Below, piece by piece: positions 22,497-32,602 of a DNA stretch of 64,000 nt. Where the stretch lies: contig CM035305.1 in NCBI GenBank assembly GCA_002900995.3, positions 3,332,467-3,396,466 of the forward strand. Direction: 5' to 3'. Position numbers and translations under genes: made by a program. The notes under the pieces are model-generated. The model had not been told where the DNA came from. It was given only the letters and a program-made list of their open reading frames with translations, and did no database searches. The stretch comes from Ganoderma boninense (lineage: Eukaryota > Basidiomycota > Agaricomycetes > Polyporales > Polyporaceae). The number at the start of each line of letters is the position of its first letter. Position 1 is the first letter of the stretch.

Positions 22497-22661
22497 CCCG
22501 AGGGGACCAGGAATCGGATCAAGGGACTGTAAATCGGGGGCAACGCAGCTGTCTGCGGATGGGGTCAAATCCCGCAGGGCACCCAGCCAAACGTGCGTCC
22601 GAAGCCTTCCATGCCCCTCCGGTTTACAGTCCTGATGTGATCGGATTTCTGGTCCCTCGGG
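22497..22661. repeat. Imperfect inverted repeat with ~41-43 bp arms
   Basis: The left arm, 22497-22537, runs from CCCGAGGGGACCAGGAATC to GACTGTAAATCGG. The right arm, 22619-22661, is its reverse complement with a few mismatches and a short gap: CCGGTTTACAGTC, then TTCTGGTCCCTCGGG. The loop is about 80 bp and itself contains a short CTGCGG/CCGCAG stem (about 22553-22577). Transcribed in either direction it would fold into a long hairpin. No coding capacity, target-site duplication or known family could be assigned. Confidence 0.75.
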
Positions 22662-22694
22662 AGGGAGGGAACGAACAAGGAGGGATGGAATCTT

Positions 22695-22714
22695 CGCTCG
22701 CGCGCGCGCGAGCG
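22695..22714. repeat. 20-bp perfect palindrome with alternating CG core
   Basis: CGCTCG followed by five CG dinucleotides and AGCG reads identically on both strands. Alternating CG of this length can extrude as a cruciform or adopt Z-DNA. It lies in the palindrome cluster. Confidence 0.85.
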
Positions 22715-22730
22715 ACGGTCTTCTCACGGC

Positions 22731-22819
22731 CTCGCGCGAGACGCGACCTGCCTCCTCCCGCCCGGCGGAGGAGGCGGCCGGGGTCCGGACCCGTCACGGT
22801 GGGGCGGGTGAGCCGTGAC
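22731..22819. repeat. Tandem group of short palindromes and stems
   Basis: In under 90 bases there are CTCGCGCGAG (22731-22740, perfect palindrome), a CCTCCTCCCG...GGCGGAGGAGG stem (22751-22774), GGGTCCGGACCC (22781-22792, perfect palindrome), and GTCACGG (22793-22799) pairing with CCGTGAC (22813-22819). Confidence 0.8.
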
Positions 22820-23518
22820 CTTCCATTTATGGTAAAGAGACCCGAAGTTGGCGCCCTAGAGACCGTAAATCTAGGACGAGAAGTCGTCGGAGGACGCAAT
22901 ACTTCCCGGCGTCGAAATTTTGGAAACCCTGAGCGTTACTAAGCTTGCGGTTGCACACAGGAAAATTGTGGGGGGTTCCCAGACCAAAACCAGCTTCGTT
23001 ATTATACTACAGCGAGGGACAGCTACGGCAACATAAAGATACGAATATACAAGGAAGGTGAATGTTCTCAAACCAGTGTCAACGGATGTACGTGCGAAAC
23101 AAAATGAAGATGAAAGTGGGAAATGTGACTATGAAGACAGGAGGGGATCGTGGAGCGAGATGGGGAACGGTGGATTACAAGGGGCCTAGCTATTGATATA
23201 TATAGTCAGCGAGAGTCCGGAGTGTTCGACACAGGGCCGAGTTCTTGTTCATGCTACACATTCGACCAGGAATTCAGACAGGGTGGAGAGAGAGAGAAGC
23301 GGAGACGAATAGCGCGCGCGGCGAATGGGGCGCGGGAAGGTGTAGGGTAGGGTATAGATGCGAGAGAGGCGTTGGAGAGAATGTTGATGCTTTTCGTGGG
23401 GGTTTTCGTGAAGGGGGCATATTCTTGGCATGACCGGGGCAGGCCAGGGTCGTGGATCTCGTCCAGAGCAAGAATCGAAGCCGAATAGAAAAAAAGAGAG
23501 GAAGGGCATCGCTCGCGT

Positions 23519-24559
23519 CTAGGCGCGAGGAGCGGAGCGCCAGTTCGCGCTCAGGAAGCCAGAGCCGGTCGCCTTCTTGGGTGCCGCGGCAGGGGCAGCC
23601 TTCGGTTTTGGGACAGCACCTCCGCCAAGCATGACACCGCCAGTGAGGACAGTGGTTTTGCCGCCATCGTAGTTCGTGACCTGGTTCTTGGAAGCGTCGA
23701 CGAAGACGCGCGCCTGGCGGGCACGCTCACGACGGGAGAGCTTGACCTTGGGCTTCTCGTCCGAGGGCGAGGCAGCGCAAGAGGACAGGGACATGGTGGA
23801 GGCGGAGCTGCACGAGTCGTCGGAGTCGACCGAGGAGAAGGTGAAGCCGGAGCTGGAGCTAGAGCGCGAATGCGAAGAAAGAGTAGAAATCGTAGACATG
23901 GGGGAGGCCGTGATGTCGCGTGGCGGCACGGGGACAGAGGGGAACTCGCCAAGGATGGGGGTGAGCCACGTGGGCTCGCGGATCTCGTCGGCGATGAGGG
24001 CAAAGAGCTCCTCGTCGTCCTGGTCGACCTCGAGCAGCTGCTGCGCAAAGGTCTTGGTGGGCTTCCAGGGAGCGCGGGCAGCGGCCTGAGCCTTGAGCTC
24101 GGCCTGGAGGCGGGCCTCCTTCTCCTCAGCAGCCTTCTTCTGCTCGACCATGGCGACGGTGTCCTCCGACCAGATGGTGAAGAACTTGCCAACCTTGCCG
24201 GACTCCCAGCTGCCGAAGCGGATGGAGACGCAACCGGGGTCGATGAAGAGGTCGAACTCGACGTTACCGAGGAGGGCGACCCACTCAGACCATTGGACGC
24301 CAGCAGACCTGCATGCGTTGTAGATGGTGCGAGGGGGGAGGCCGTTGGGGGTGAGGGTGAGGCAACGGCGGCCAGAGCCACGAAGGGGCTCCTGGGGGTT
24401 CCAGGAAGGGGAGAACTGCGCGGTAAGGCTGGCCTCGAGCGCGAGCTGGAGCTTGATGATGGTCACAGCGGAGTAGCAGGCGATGAGGGGACGAGTGAGG
24501 TAGGTGATGGCCTGAGCGAGAGCGACGGAAAGGGAACCGAAGGCAACGGTGGAAGACAT
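23519..24559 (-). CDS. BTG/Tob-type anti-proliferative domain protein
   Basis: A single-exon, 346-residue protein. The N-terminal part resembles the BTG/Tob (APRO) domain, which in animals recruits the CCR4-NOT deadenylase to mRNAs. A helical segment (VALAQAITYLTRPLIACYSA, then TIIKLQLALEASLTAQFSPS) precedes LRGSGRRCLTLTPNGLPPRT, corresponding to the GSG-x-R-C-I/L box. VEFDLFIDPGCVSIRFGSWE corresponds to the L-x-x-D-P-x-x-V-S-x-R/Y box. After it come an Ala/Lys/Glu-rich helix (VEQKKAAEEKEARLQAELK), a Ser-rich low-complexity stretch, and a basic block LSRRERARQARVFVDASKN. The assignment rests on these two boxes and is moderately secure. The function in fungi is inferred. The long overlapping frames on both strands here are side effects of codon bias. 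Confidence 0.75.
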   Translation of the reverse strand: MSSTVAFGSLSVALAQAITYLTRPLIACYSAVTIIKLQLALEASLTAQFSPSWNPQEPLRGSGRRCLTLTPNGLPPRTIYNACRSAGVQWSEWVALLGNVEFDLFIDPGCVSIRFGSWESGKVGKFFTIWSEDTVAMVEQKKAAEEKEARLQAELKAQAAARAPWKPTKTFAQQLLEVDQDDEELFALIADEIREPTWLTPILGEFPSVPVPPRDITASPMSTISTLSSHSRSSSSSGFTFSSVDSDDSCSSASTMSLSSCAASPSDEKPKVKLSRRERARQARVFVDASKNQVTNYDGGKTTVLTGGVMLGGGAVPKPKAAPAAAPKKATGSGFLSANWRSAPRA

Positions 24560-26013
24560 GACGATAGATGTGGTAGGATTGAAGGGATAGAGAGATGAGA
24601 TGCTGATGCTGTTGGTAGTCGTTAAAGGTGGGATCGACCTGCGATAGGAATGCGCGGTGTTGTGCTCGCTAAATGAGATGCGAAGAAGACGGAGAGGACG
24701 TCGTGTGCGAGACGATCGAAAGCTGTCGTGTAGCGTGTAGCGGGGACTAAGTCGACAAACGACTTGAACCGAAGTCTAAAGAGTAAAGTTAGAATGAGCC
24801 GCGGTGCGAGGGAGGAGTGGAGGGGACTAACCTAACAGAAGCTGGTCTGAAAGGGAATGTGAGAGTGAGTAGCTGAGTGGAACTAAGTCCGGGATGAGGA
24901 GACGGTAAGGCGGATAGACCGATGAGTTCTTATACGACATGGCAGTATAAGGAGCGCGTGTGGGGAGACAATGGGGCCTGGTTGTGCGTGAAGGACGCAG
25001 GCTCGGTTACGAAGCGAGAACAAAAGAGACCGGCCTCAACAAAAGCCTTCCTCAACAGTTGCCTGATTTGGGAACAAGGGCCTCTGCTTCCACGCCGAGG
25101 CCGCACGTGGCCGTCCGGGCTACGACGCCGCCCAAGTCCCGCAGGCTGCAAGCAGAACAATAGCAACTCCCAGAATCGGCTTCAATTTACGTCCTGCACA
25201 GCCAGCAATCATTGTCTTTCCTCCCTCTTCCCCCCGCTCCCTCTTTCGTCTGTTTGCTCAAGTCCGCGAAGCTGATGCCATTTGTTGGTGCACGCCACTC
25301 ACAATAAACCTCGGAAGTAAACGCAATCCTGGCCTTCTAAACGACTCTTCCACCATCTCGGACTCCCAGACAACCGAACATAAGACTCTGGAATATGGAT
25401 CGCCGAGCCGCGAAGCTGTCTCTGCTGCCAGTGCAAGGCCAGTGGGACACTCGCCGACGTTGGCGTCTCACAAGCGACATGTTGTGCCTTAGTAACGTGC
25501 ATTTTACTCGGAACTCCCCCTCCAGCCCAGTTCCCGTGCTGCACACGACAGCGAATTCGGGCACGGTATGCACGCCACAACATGAGGTACGGTCCGAACC
25601 TGTTAGTTGGGAGACTTCGGAGAATGGTGGGTGTTGAGTTGACCGGTCCACTGACAGTTGCACGCCAATCGCGGTCCACCAGCGAGGGCTGTCCAGGTAC
25701 CGTCTAGCCTATGTCCCGGTTGCGTAGCAATGTCGCATCCGGATGTGGTCTGCGGAATCGAAGGGAGATACAGCAGCGAAAGTGTTGTTGGCAAGCAGAT
25801 AGAAGGGCGTCGACAGACTCGAGTCGAGTCGAGGACGGGGCTCGGAGGCGCCCGGCCAGCCACCCGGAAGCGAAAATTTGAAGCCCCGACTTATAGTCAT
25901 CCGAGCCGTCCAAACCTTATTTTGCCCTCTCATCCACGCAAGGTCGACCTCCGGCGCCGCGCAAAAAGTACACCCTACACACAAGGTTTCCAAGCTCATA
26001 ACACATCCTCAAA
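24560..26013. promoter_or_regulatory. Upstream region between divergent BTG/Tob-like and RPS27 genes
   Basis: About 1.45 kb between divergent start codons. The parts next to each start must contain the promoters. The 100 bases before the RPS27 ATG are CA/CT-rich, as expected for a ribosomal protein leader. The middle (24900-25800) has small open frames on both strands that I could not relate to anything. Confidence 0.45.
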
Positions 26014-26458
26014 ATGGTGAGCAGCTGCTTTCTTTCGCATTGTCGAAATTAGCGACCTAGGAGACTAACCTCTCGACGCTCTATGTAGCCTCTCGCCATC
26101 GATCTTCTCAACCCCTCTGCTGAGCACGAGAAGCGCAGCCACAAGCTCAAGCGTCTCGTGCAGTCTCCCAACTCCTACTTCATGGACGTGAAGTGCCCTG
26201 GTGCGTCCTAGATTGTGACTTGCGAAGTTGCACGATGTTCATGTCCACTTGCGATACCGTAGGCTGCTTCGCCATCACGACCGTCTTCTCGCACGCGCAA
26301 ACCGTAGTTCTCTGCGCTGCATGCGGCAGCGTTCTCTGCCAGCCTACTGGTGGTAAGGCAAGACTGACGGAGGGTACGTATTCTTTTCCCTATTCTATCG
26401 TTTTCGTTGCTGATTAAGCGCTATCCTTGCAGGGAGCTCGTACCGTCGGAAGAACTGA
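26014..26458 (+). CDS. RPS27: 40S ribosomal protein S27 (eS27)
   Basis: A small-subunit ribosomal protein with a C4 zinc ribbon. The protein is [80 protein letters not shown] and RRKN (overlapping blocks), about 82 residues, the usual size. The zinc ligands are in KCPGC and CAAC. There are four coding exons. The first is only the ATG itself (26014-26016), directly followed by an intron, so translation initiation depends on correct splicing. The other introns start near 26200 (inside the CPG codon) and after LTEG. The phases all agree. Confidence 0.97.
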
Positions 26459-26830
26459 ACTCTTCCTTGGGTCCTCGGTTCCTCGTCGTTGTCTTGCTTT
26501 CCCTGCAGTAGCTTAGCCGCACGGATTATCGCATCGGTCTCTCACCACGCTTTCTGTCACGTTTGAAAAGCTCTTCGCTGCGGGTAGTGTATTTTTACGC
26601 AGTCAATTGCCCCACCTATTTCCCGCACACCCCTCCCACCGCGCGCAAATTCTACGGTCTACTGCAGGGTCCTTCCTTGGATTTTCCTTGGAATCCTTGC
26701 CATAGTGTCATCGTCTGCATCTCGTGTGCAATTCCACATGTAAGCTCCTTTGAATGTCTATGTGATGGTATTAAAACGGTATAGGGGTTGAGTGATGGAG
26801 CACATTAACAACAACGACAGCGGTGGATAT
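26459..26830. other. Convergent 3' ends, no gene seen
   Basis: 372 bases between the stop codons of RPS27 (+) and the thioesterase (-). The sequence is T-rich in places, consistent with two 3' UTRs. No gene or strong structure is visible. Confidence 0.5.
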
Positions 26831-28302
26831 CTAAAGCTTAGAGACGCCGTTAGTCGAACGGATGTCTACTCGCGTAAGGCCCTCCTGGTTGCATATTGCA
26901 ACAAGAGATCCGTTGGATGTGTACATCTATGAAACATTAGCGAGATGATGAGACACCAATTAAGTTGGGGCTTACTCGGCCATGGACCATCCCGCGACCA
27001 CTAGCAGCTCGTTCGCTGATTACCTAGAATACGCATGAGCAAGGTCTACTTCACAGAAACGCTTGGGACTTACTACATAGAGTAGCCAATCTCCGCAGTC
27101 GAAGTCATCGCTACTTTTCATCAGCCACGGCTGTATTGGCCAAAGTACTCGGAGCACTCACTCGTAGAAAGTGATATTATGGTCGAGGGACGTCTGCCCT
27201 GAGAATCAGCTAGGCGATTCGCAGTCAGGACTGGGCAAAAACACACCTGCATGACAACCCTCGGATTACCATCTGATTCAGAATCTTTGTTAAGGATTGC
27301 AAGCGTCCGACGGATGCCAGAAATGCTGTAACGCAGCAAGAAAGAAGAGCGTCAACACCGAGATTGAAGGCGGAAGGATGAACGGACGCACAACTGGGAG
27401 TCTGATATATAGCTCAGGATGCACTGAGAGAAATGAGCGAACGACAAAGGCGAATGGAGCCAAGAGGAGGCCTACCTTCTGGAAGGCAGGGTCATATCGC
27501 TTCGGTGTGTTCCTCGCCTTCAACCAGGACATGAAGGTGGGCAAGCTACCCTTGGGATGCTGCACGCCAGCGAACTTCATAGCTATTGGGCTCCGCGCAC
27601 GCTCCTACAGGACACACGCAGGACGTACGACATATCAGCATCGCCGAGCACTTCTCAGGGCGGGGCAAACTCACCTCCACGGCGATGCGCCAGAAGTTCC
27701 TGACCTTCTCGTCCGTCGCCTCGTCGAAAGCCCGCTTGTAGACCGAGTCCGTGCTCTCGCACGCGTCAGGCAGGGGTACGGCGTGCGGCATGGGGAACTG
27801 GAACGTCGGCTGGCGCGGCTCCGGGAGCTGGAACGAGCACATCATCGTGAAGACGGTGCGCCCCCGCTGGACCGCACGCACGGCGCGGGTCACGTAGGAG
27901 CGGCCGTCGCGCACGCGGTCCACATGGTAGAGAATTGGGACGGCGGCGGAGGCGCTGAGGAGGAAGTAGCACTATGGCCATCGCTTGAGGACGCGCGCAC
28001 AGACAGCACACGTCGGAGATGGACTCACATGCAGGGACTGGCGATGTCGCGAGACGGGAGCAGGTATGTTCGTCAGAGCGTGCGGCACAGTTGAGTGTAG
28101 ATGTCCTCAGACGTACGTGCAGGTAGTAAGCCGGGTCCACGCAGTTGGTGGCAGATACCAAGGCCTGCGAGATAACCTGCCCACCAAATACTCCTCTTGC
28201 GCGTGCCGGAAGATACAAAGTTTTGGATCGAAAAAGGTTTACGTCGAGCTGCTCGACCTCTAGGGCTTCGGAGATCTGTTCATGAGAGTCGGCGGCGGCC
28301 AT
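26831..28302 (-). CDS. Acyl-CoA thioesterase II (TesB/ACOT8 family), probably peroxisomal
   Basis: A double-hotdog enzyme that hydrolyses acyl-CoA to free fatty acid and CoA, usually in peroxisomes. It begins MAAADSHEQISEALEVEQLD, then LPARARGVFGGQVISQALVS, the signature GGQV block. Next come SYVTRAVRAVQRGRTVFTMM, CSFQLPEPRQPTFQFPMPHA, FAGVQHPKGSLPTFMSWLKA, and KCILSYISDSHISGIRRTL, which uses a 29-nt exon at 27395-27423 to keep the frame. After that are TSLDHNITFYESDDFDCGDW with the conserved SLDH, and GRGMVHGRMYTSNGSLVAIC ending in NGVSKL. At least eight exons are needed. The last residues (SKL) are a canonical PTS1 peroxisome signal, which strongly supports the location. The start is the first ATG of the frame. 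Confidence 0.93.
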
Positions 28303-28621
28303 TGTGGGAGGGAAGACGAGAGACCTGAAGCAGTTCGGCCAAGTCGTGAACCTTTATAGCGCAGGGTTGGCGTTGCGCCCAAGATTCACGGTATTGAGGG
28401 AGTCTAGCCCGCAGAAGGTTGAGTTTGTACGGGTTGAATGGATGCTCGGAGAACGATCATGACGCCATTGCGACCAGCTCCGGGTGACACGTTACCGACT
28501 GCCGGAGCTGCGGGCAACACACCACCCAATCGGGTGCCAACGCATGTATATCAATTAAAAACTACTAAGCTGCAACGCCAAATGAGCGAGCAAGTCATGG
28601 TAAGAAAGATTTGGGAGGGAC
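28303..28621. other. Short intergenic region
   Basis: 319 bases between the thioesterase start and the XPA stop, both on the - strand. It would hold the thioesterase promoter and the XPA 3' UTR. Nothing else is seen. Confidence 0.5.
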
Positions 28622-29777
28622 TCAGAACTCCTCCACATCAATCGTAAATCCACAAGTGTGGCAGATCTGTTTACCGACGCCGTTCGGCCCTTTCTCGACC
28701 CCTCCAAACATATGCGTGTGCTCCTGGTCCTTTCGCTTCTGCCACACGGTCTCCCGTGTCCGACGCCGCAGCTCCTTGAGGCCCTCCTCAAACTTTCTTA
28801 TTTTTCTTCTTCTTTTTCTCATCCACTCGTCGCTGCCATTCGGGCATCGAGAGCTTCTGGCGAAGCCCCACTTCTTCCATGCGAACTCCTCCACTTGATA
28901 CCGCAGGAACAGCATCATGTTCGCGAAGGTAGACTTGTGTGGATTGGCTTTCAGGAGGTGTGGCATGAGTTCCTGATCTCGAAGCTCCGCTGCAGACCGA
29001 GGTTAGTCACTCGGTCTTCTGGTGCACAAGAGGGTGGCTTACGATCGGTAAGGAGGTAGTCCTGGCCAAATCATTGAGTAAAAGGGCGCAAGAACCACTG
29101 CAGACGAACACACCTCCTTGCATTCCGTCTTCGTCAGCAAACTGTATCTCTCTGGCTTCTCGTTCTTGCACTTGTTGCAAACCAGACAACGGAAGACCTT
29201 CCGGAACTGATGATCAATGTCCATAGAGCTGCAATCCTGGCATCGGGGATTGAGGCTGGGGTCCAGAAACATGGCTGCACAATGTGTGAGCTACTGCATA
29301 TGGGGGCCCAGGAAGGAGCCGCGCTCACCGGGTTCAGCACTCTGCTGTGCTCTCTGTCGCTCACGCTCCTTCTCCTTTGCACGGAGATCCGCATCCACCT
29401 CCTTATCATCCTCCACCAAGAACCCACCCTTCGAGTTGACCATCTTGGACAAGTCATACTCGAAGTACTTTCCTAGTCGCGAGTCTCGCTTCAGCTTGGG
29501 AGTAGGCTTGGTAGGCGAAGTGGAGGTCGCCGGCGTGACTCCAAGGGGCCGTTTCCCGTTAGCATTCGTAGAGGACGATGAAGATGCCTGCTCTTCGCGC
29601 TCGCGTTGCCTGGCCTTGGCTATCCCTGTGTAAGCGGATCTGACGAACTGAGCGAACAGGACACACCTTTCAACGGTTGAGCTCGACGCGCTTGACCTGT
29701 TCTGGGGTCAGGTCGAGGCCACGCTGTTCTTGTGGAGGGGGCGTCGTGAAGCGCGAGCTAGACGCGACCGGCTCCAT
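28622..29777 (-). CDS. RAD14: DNA damage-recognition protein XPA / Rad14
   Basis: A nucleotide excision repair scaffold that binds damaged DNA with RPA and TFIIH. It starts [20 protein letters not shown], then [20 protein letters not shown] and [18 protein letters not shown]. The zinc finger [19 protein letters not shown] plus LVCNKCK (C-x2-C...C-x2-C) follows, then [58 protein letters not shown] and C-terminal [13 protein letters not shown]. Exons include a 19-nt one encoding DYLLTD. The first intron uses a weak donor (GTTGAA) that removes an in-frame TGA. Between WKKWG and FEEGLKEL the open frame reads unlike XPA, while the two other frames read SPEALDA and then [13 protein letters not shown], as in the family. 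That points to three compensating one-base changes (near 28793, 28843 and 28863). Confidence 0.94.
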
Positions 29778-29952
29778 GGGTACGTTGGAATTGCGAGGAC
29801 GGTGGTCAAGAAGAACAGCGTAAGAAGTGAAACCCGGAGGACAGCCACACGCGCGACGCGTTACTCATTTATGGTCATGTGACTTGTGCCCCTTCCTAAC
29901 AGGAAGTGAGATCCTACCAATAAATTCCCGTAATAACATGGACACAACAACA

Positions 29953-32277
29953 CTAGCGACAGCTGGAGTATACACAGCGTAGGAAAACAAAAGCAGCATT
30001 CTCATCCCTATCGCCGCTTCCGATCATGTCTCTCCGGGCGCCGCGGCACCATTCGTCTTCTCCGCTGGGGCCTTGGCCTTGGAAGATTGCGCCAGAGGGA
30101 ACCTCGTCCACGTCCATATCCGACTGGTCTGCAGACTTTGCGAGAGCAGCACCGGAGGTGCCAGCAACCGGCGGCGCGACGCTGGGCCCCACACCGTGCG
30201 TCGTGCCGGTACTCATGATGCCGACCGCCGCCGCCCCGAATCGCCGCCCGGTGCGACAGTGTCGCGGTTCTTGTTGCTCGCATGGTCACGACGCCCACCT
30301 TCGCCCTCGTCGTCCGAATCCGAGAACTCGCCTTCGTTCTGCCGCCGAGAGTCGAGCAGTCGCATGGGCCGGCGGTCATTGGCGTCGACCATGTCTTCGT
30401 CAGGGTCGTCTTCGATGATCTCGTCCACCGGTAGGCGGGGAACATCTGAGGTGTTCTTTTCAGAGACACAGAAAATGCTCAGAATCAAAAGAACGCACCT
30501 TGCATCTGTACGCTTGGTGGGCCACCGACTTGACGCAGATGGTCGAGGACAATACCTTTCACACGCTCGAGGTACTCGGGCGAGTTCATGTCGTCCATGT
30601 TGGATGCTTTCACATCTAACTCATAGTCAGGCCCAAAGTACTCATAGTACTCGTTCATCGGGATTTCTATGCACGTCACTTGTGTTAGCACTGGGAACAG
30701 ACAATGTAGAGGAATCTTACCCTTCCCAAGCTCAACTCCTGCTGCCAAGCCAGTCTCATATGCCCAACATCGGCTGACGTTGCGCATGGTGTAGCCTCCG
30801 CCACCAACAAGCAGGAGGGGTTTGTTGAATGACTTAATGAACTTGACACAATTCGCGTGCCCTGTGTGTGATTCAGATTCTGCGCCTATATGCGCCCTTT
30901 GACGCTTGTGGAGACCCCCACCCACCTCTCATAGAAAGATTGAAACAGCCCAACTTGTCGCCTGATAAAGAATCGGTTCCACACTGCAATACAACGGCGC
31001 CTGGATCGTAGGATTCCATGACTTGGCGCATGACCTGCACATCCGTTAGCACCCGTCGTCGAGGCAGATTTAGCAACGGGTGCACCGACCGGCTCGAATA
31101 CGCTCTTGTAGTTCTCGTTCGTTACACCGTCTCTCAAGGGGAAATTCAATGCATAATGCTTGCCCTTGCCGATGCCGACGTCCTGATACGAACCGTAAGT
31201 CAGGCAGAGTTTATGATGGACAGTGGGCGGCTTACTCGCAGCTCTCCAGTTCCGGGGAAGTACTCGCCGTATTTGTGGAAACTGACGGTCATTACTCGGT
31301 CAGTGGTGTAAAACGCCTCCTCTACGCCATCTCCGTGGTGTACGTCGATATCAATGTAGAGCACACGGGTATGATATCTGTGGAGGACTTCAGCTGGGAG
31401 GCTCGATAAGACCGTAGCCAGTATTCTTCACCTCAACAGCTCTAAAATGCCCAGAACAATATCTACAACAGACCAACGTGAGGATATGATGTTTCCTCTC
31501 GAAGGAAGTCCTACCATTGACATAACAGAACCCGCTAGCCTCGCTCTTCTTGGCATGATGGAGGCCGCCGGCCCAATTGACGGCGATATCGCACTTGTCT
31601 CGACTTAACCGTGCAGCGCCCTCTGTAGGATTATGAGCTACGCTCGCGGAAAGGCGCCTGGGATTGCGTACCCATGGATCCGCCAGCCGATATGGCACAG
31701 TAGTCAAAGAGACCATCAAAAACCGGGCAGTCATCACCAACGTTATCTTAGAGCAGATGCGTCAGAGGTAAGTTGCGTCACGAGCATAGATAACCCTCAC
31801 ATTTATGTTGCTCCTTGATGAAGGAGTTCATGTTGGACGGCGATATTTTGCTCAGAAATTCCACGTACTCATCCGAGTGGAATTGCGTCATTTCACGCTT
31901 TGTGGCCGGCTTAGCGCGCTTCACGCAATTAGCGGATGTTAGAAGGGTGGTCCGGGTACGGTAGGTTGCCGGGGGATTGGCTCACGAAAATCTCCATCCG
32001 CTTGTAGAGGCCATAGTTCATGACGAGCGAATGGCACATCCGTATCCGTGTGGGCTTCATTCTGAAAATGAAACGCGTCAACAAAAACCACGATTGTGGT
32101 TTCGGAGATGCCTACGGGTGACCGGGCCCATAGTGGAAGCCACTAACATCCGAGTCGAAGAAGTAACACTGGGAGGAGGACGCGGTGAGCGCAGTGCGAG
32201 CAGCCAAAAATAAAAATAGAGCTTACCACCCTCTTACGCTGGCCCTCTCCCTCAATGGGTATCATTTCTGGGGGCAT
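29953..32277 (-). CDS. RPD3: Class I histone deacetylase (Rpd3/HDAC1 type)
   Basis: A zinc-dependent lysine deacetylase, the catalytic subunit of Rpd3/Sin3 co-repressors in the nucleus. It begins [17 protein letters not shown], then [58 protein letters not shown] and [40 protein letters not shown] has the catalytic His pair. [20 protein letters not shown] has zinc ligands. Then come [20 protein letters not shown] and [20 protein letters not shown]. The tail is acidic and disordered ([18 protein letters not shown]). At least a dozen introns. The 3' end is uncertain. Reading straight on gives a stop at 30213. Removing a 44-nt GT...AG segment (30182-30225) continues in frame to a DMDVDE motif and a stop at 29953. 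A further 25-nt segment would instead end at 30024. Confidence 0.93.
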
Positions 32278-32602
32278 CGTACACGAGAGCGAGGCGAAAG
32301 AGAGGCAAATACGGGTGGGGGGTGGCAAACGCGTGCTGGATACGGACGGGGGCAAGTTCGAGAGACCTGCGCCACCAGCATTCACAGGAGCGGTTCCCGA
32401 TGCATCTTGCGCGCGCTGTCATCGTCCCATTGGCGCTCCCGGTCCCAGTCACCCCACACGCCTCGCAAGACCACAAGGCATTAATATGCATTAACAAAGA
32501 GCAATTATATCGTATCCATATAATGAACAGTATTTCAAGCTATCTATGTCCTCCAAAGAAACCATTCCAAGACTGAAGTAAAGCAAGGGAACCCAAACAA
32601 CG
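32278..32602. other. Intergenic: HDAC promoter and DinB-like 3' end
   Basis: 325 bases between two - strand genes. The right part is AT-rich (about 32490-32600) and fits a 3' UTR. No gene is seen. Confidence 0.5.

Larger units (their letters stand above)
21174..23518. other. Long non-coding stretch with palindrome cluster
   Basis: About 2.3 kb without a convincing gene. A few short frames on the - strand (for example 21767-21985, rich in Trp and Cys) look protein-like but could not be joined into a gene. The notable content is the inverted repeats and palindromes between 22490 and 22820, listed separately. The last 300 bases probably hold the 3' UTR of the BTG/Tob-like gene. Confidence 0.45.

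Noticed and set aside
23551..24598. Long overlapping open frames on both strands (276 codons -, 242 codons +) across the BTG/Tob-like gene.
   Set aside because: They are low-complexity translations of a GC-biased coding sequence. Only the 346-residue frame has conserved motifs.
27300..27480. Seeming frame break in the acyl-CoA thioesterase between AFQK and ISGIRRTL.
   Set aside because: A 29-nt exon (27395-27423) encoding CILSYISDS, with good splice sites and the right phases, joins both sides and matches the family.
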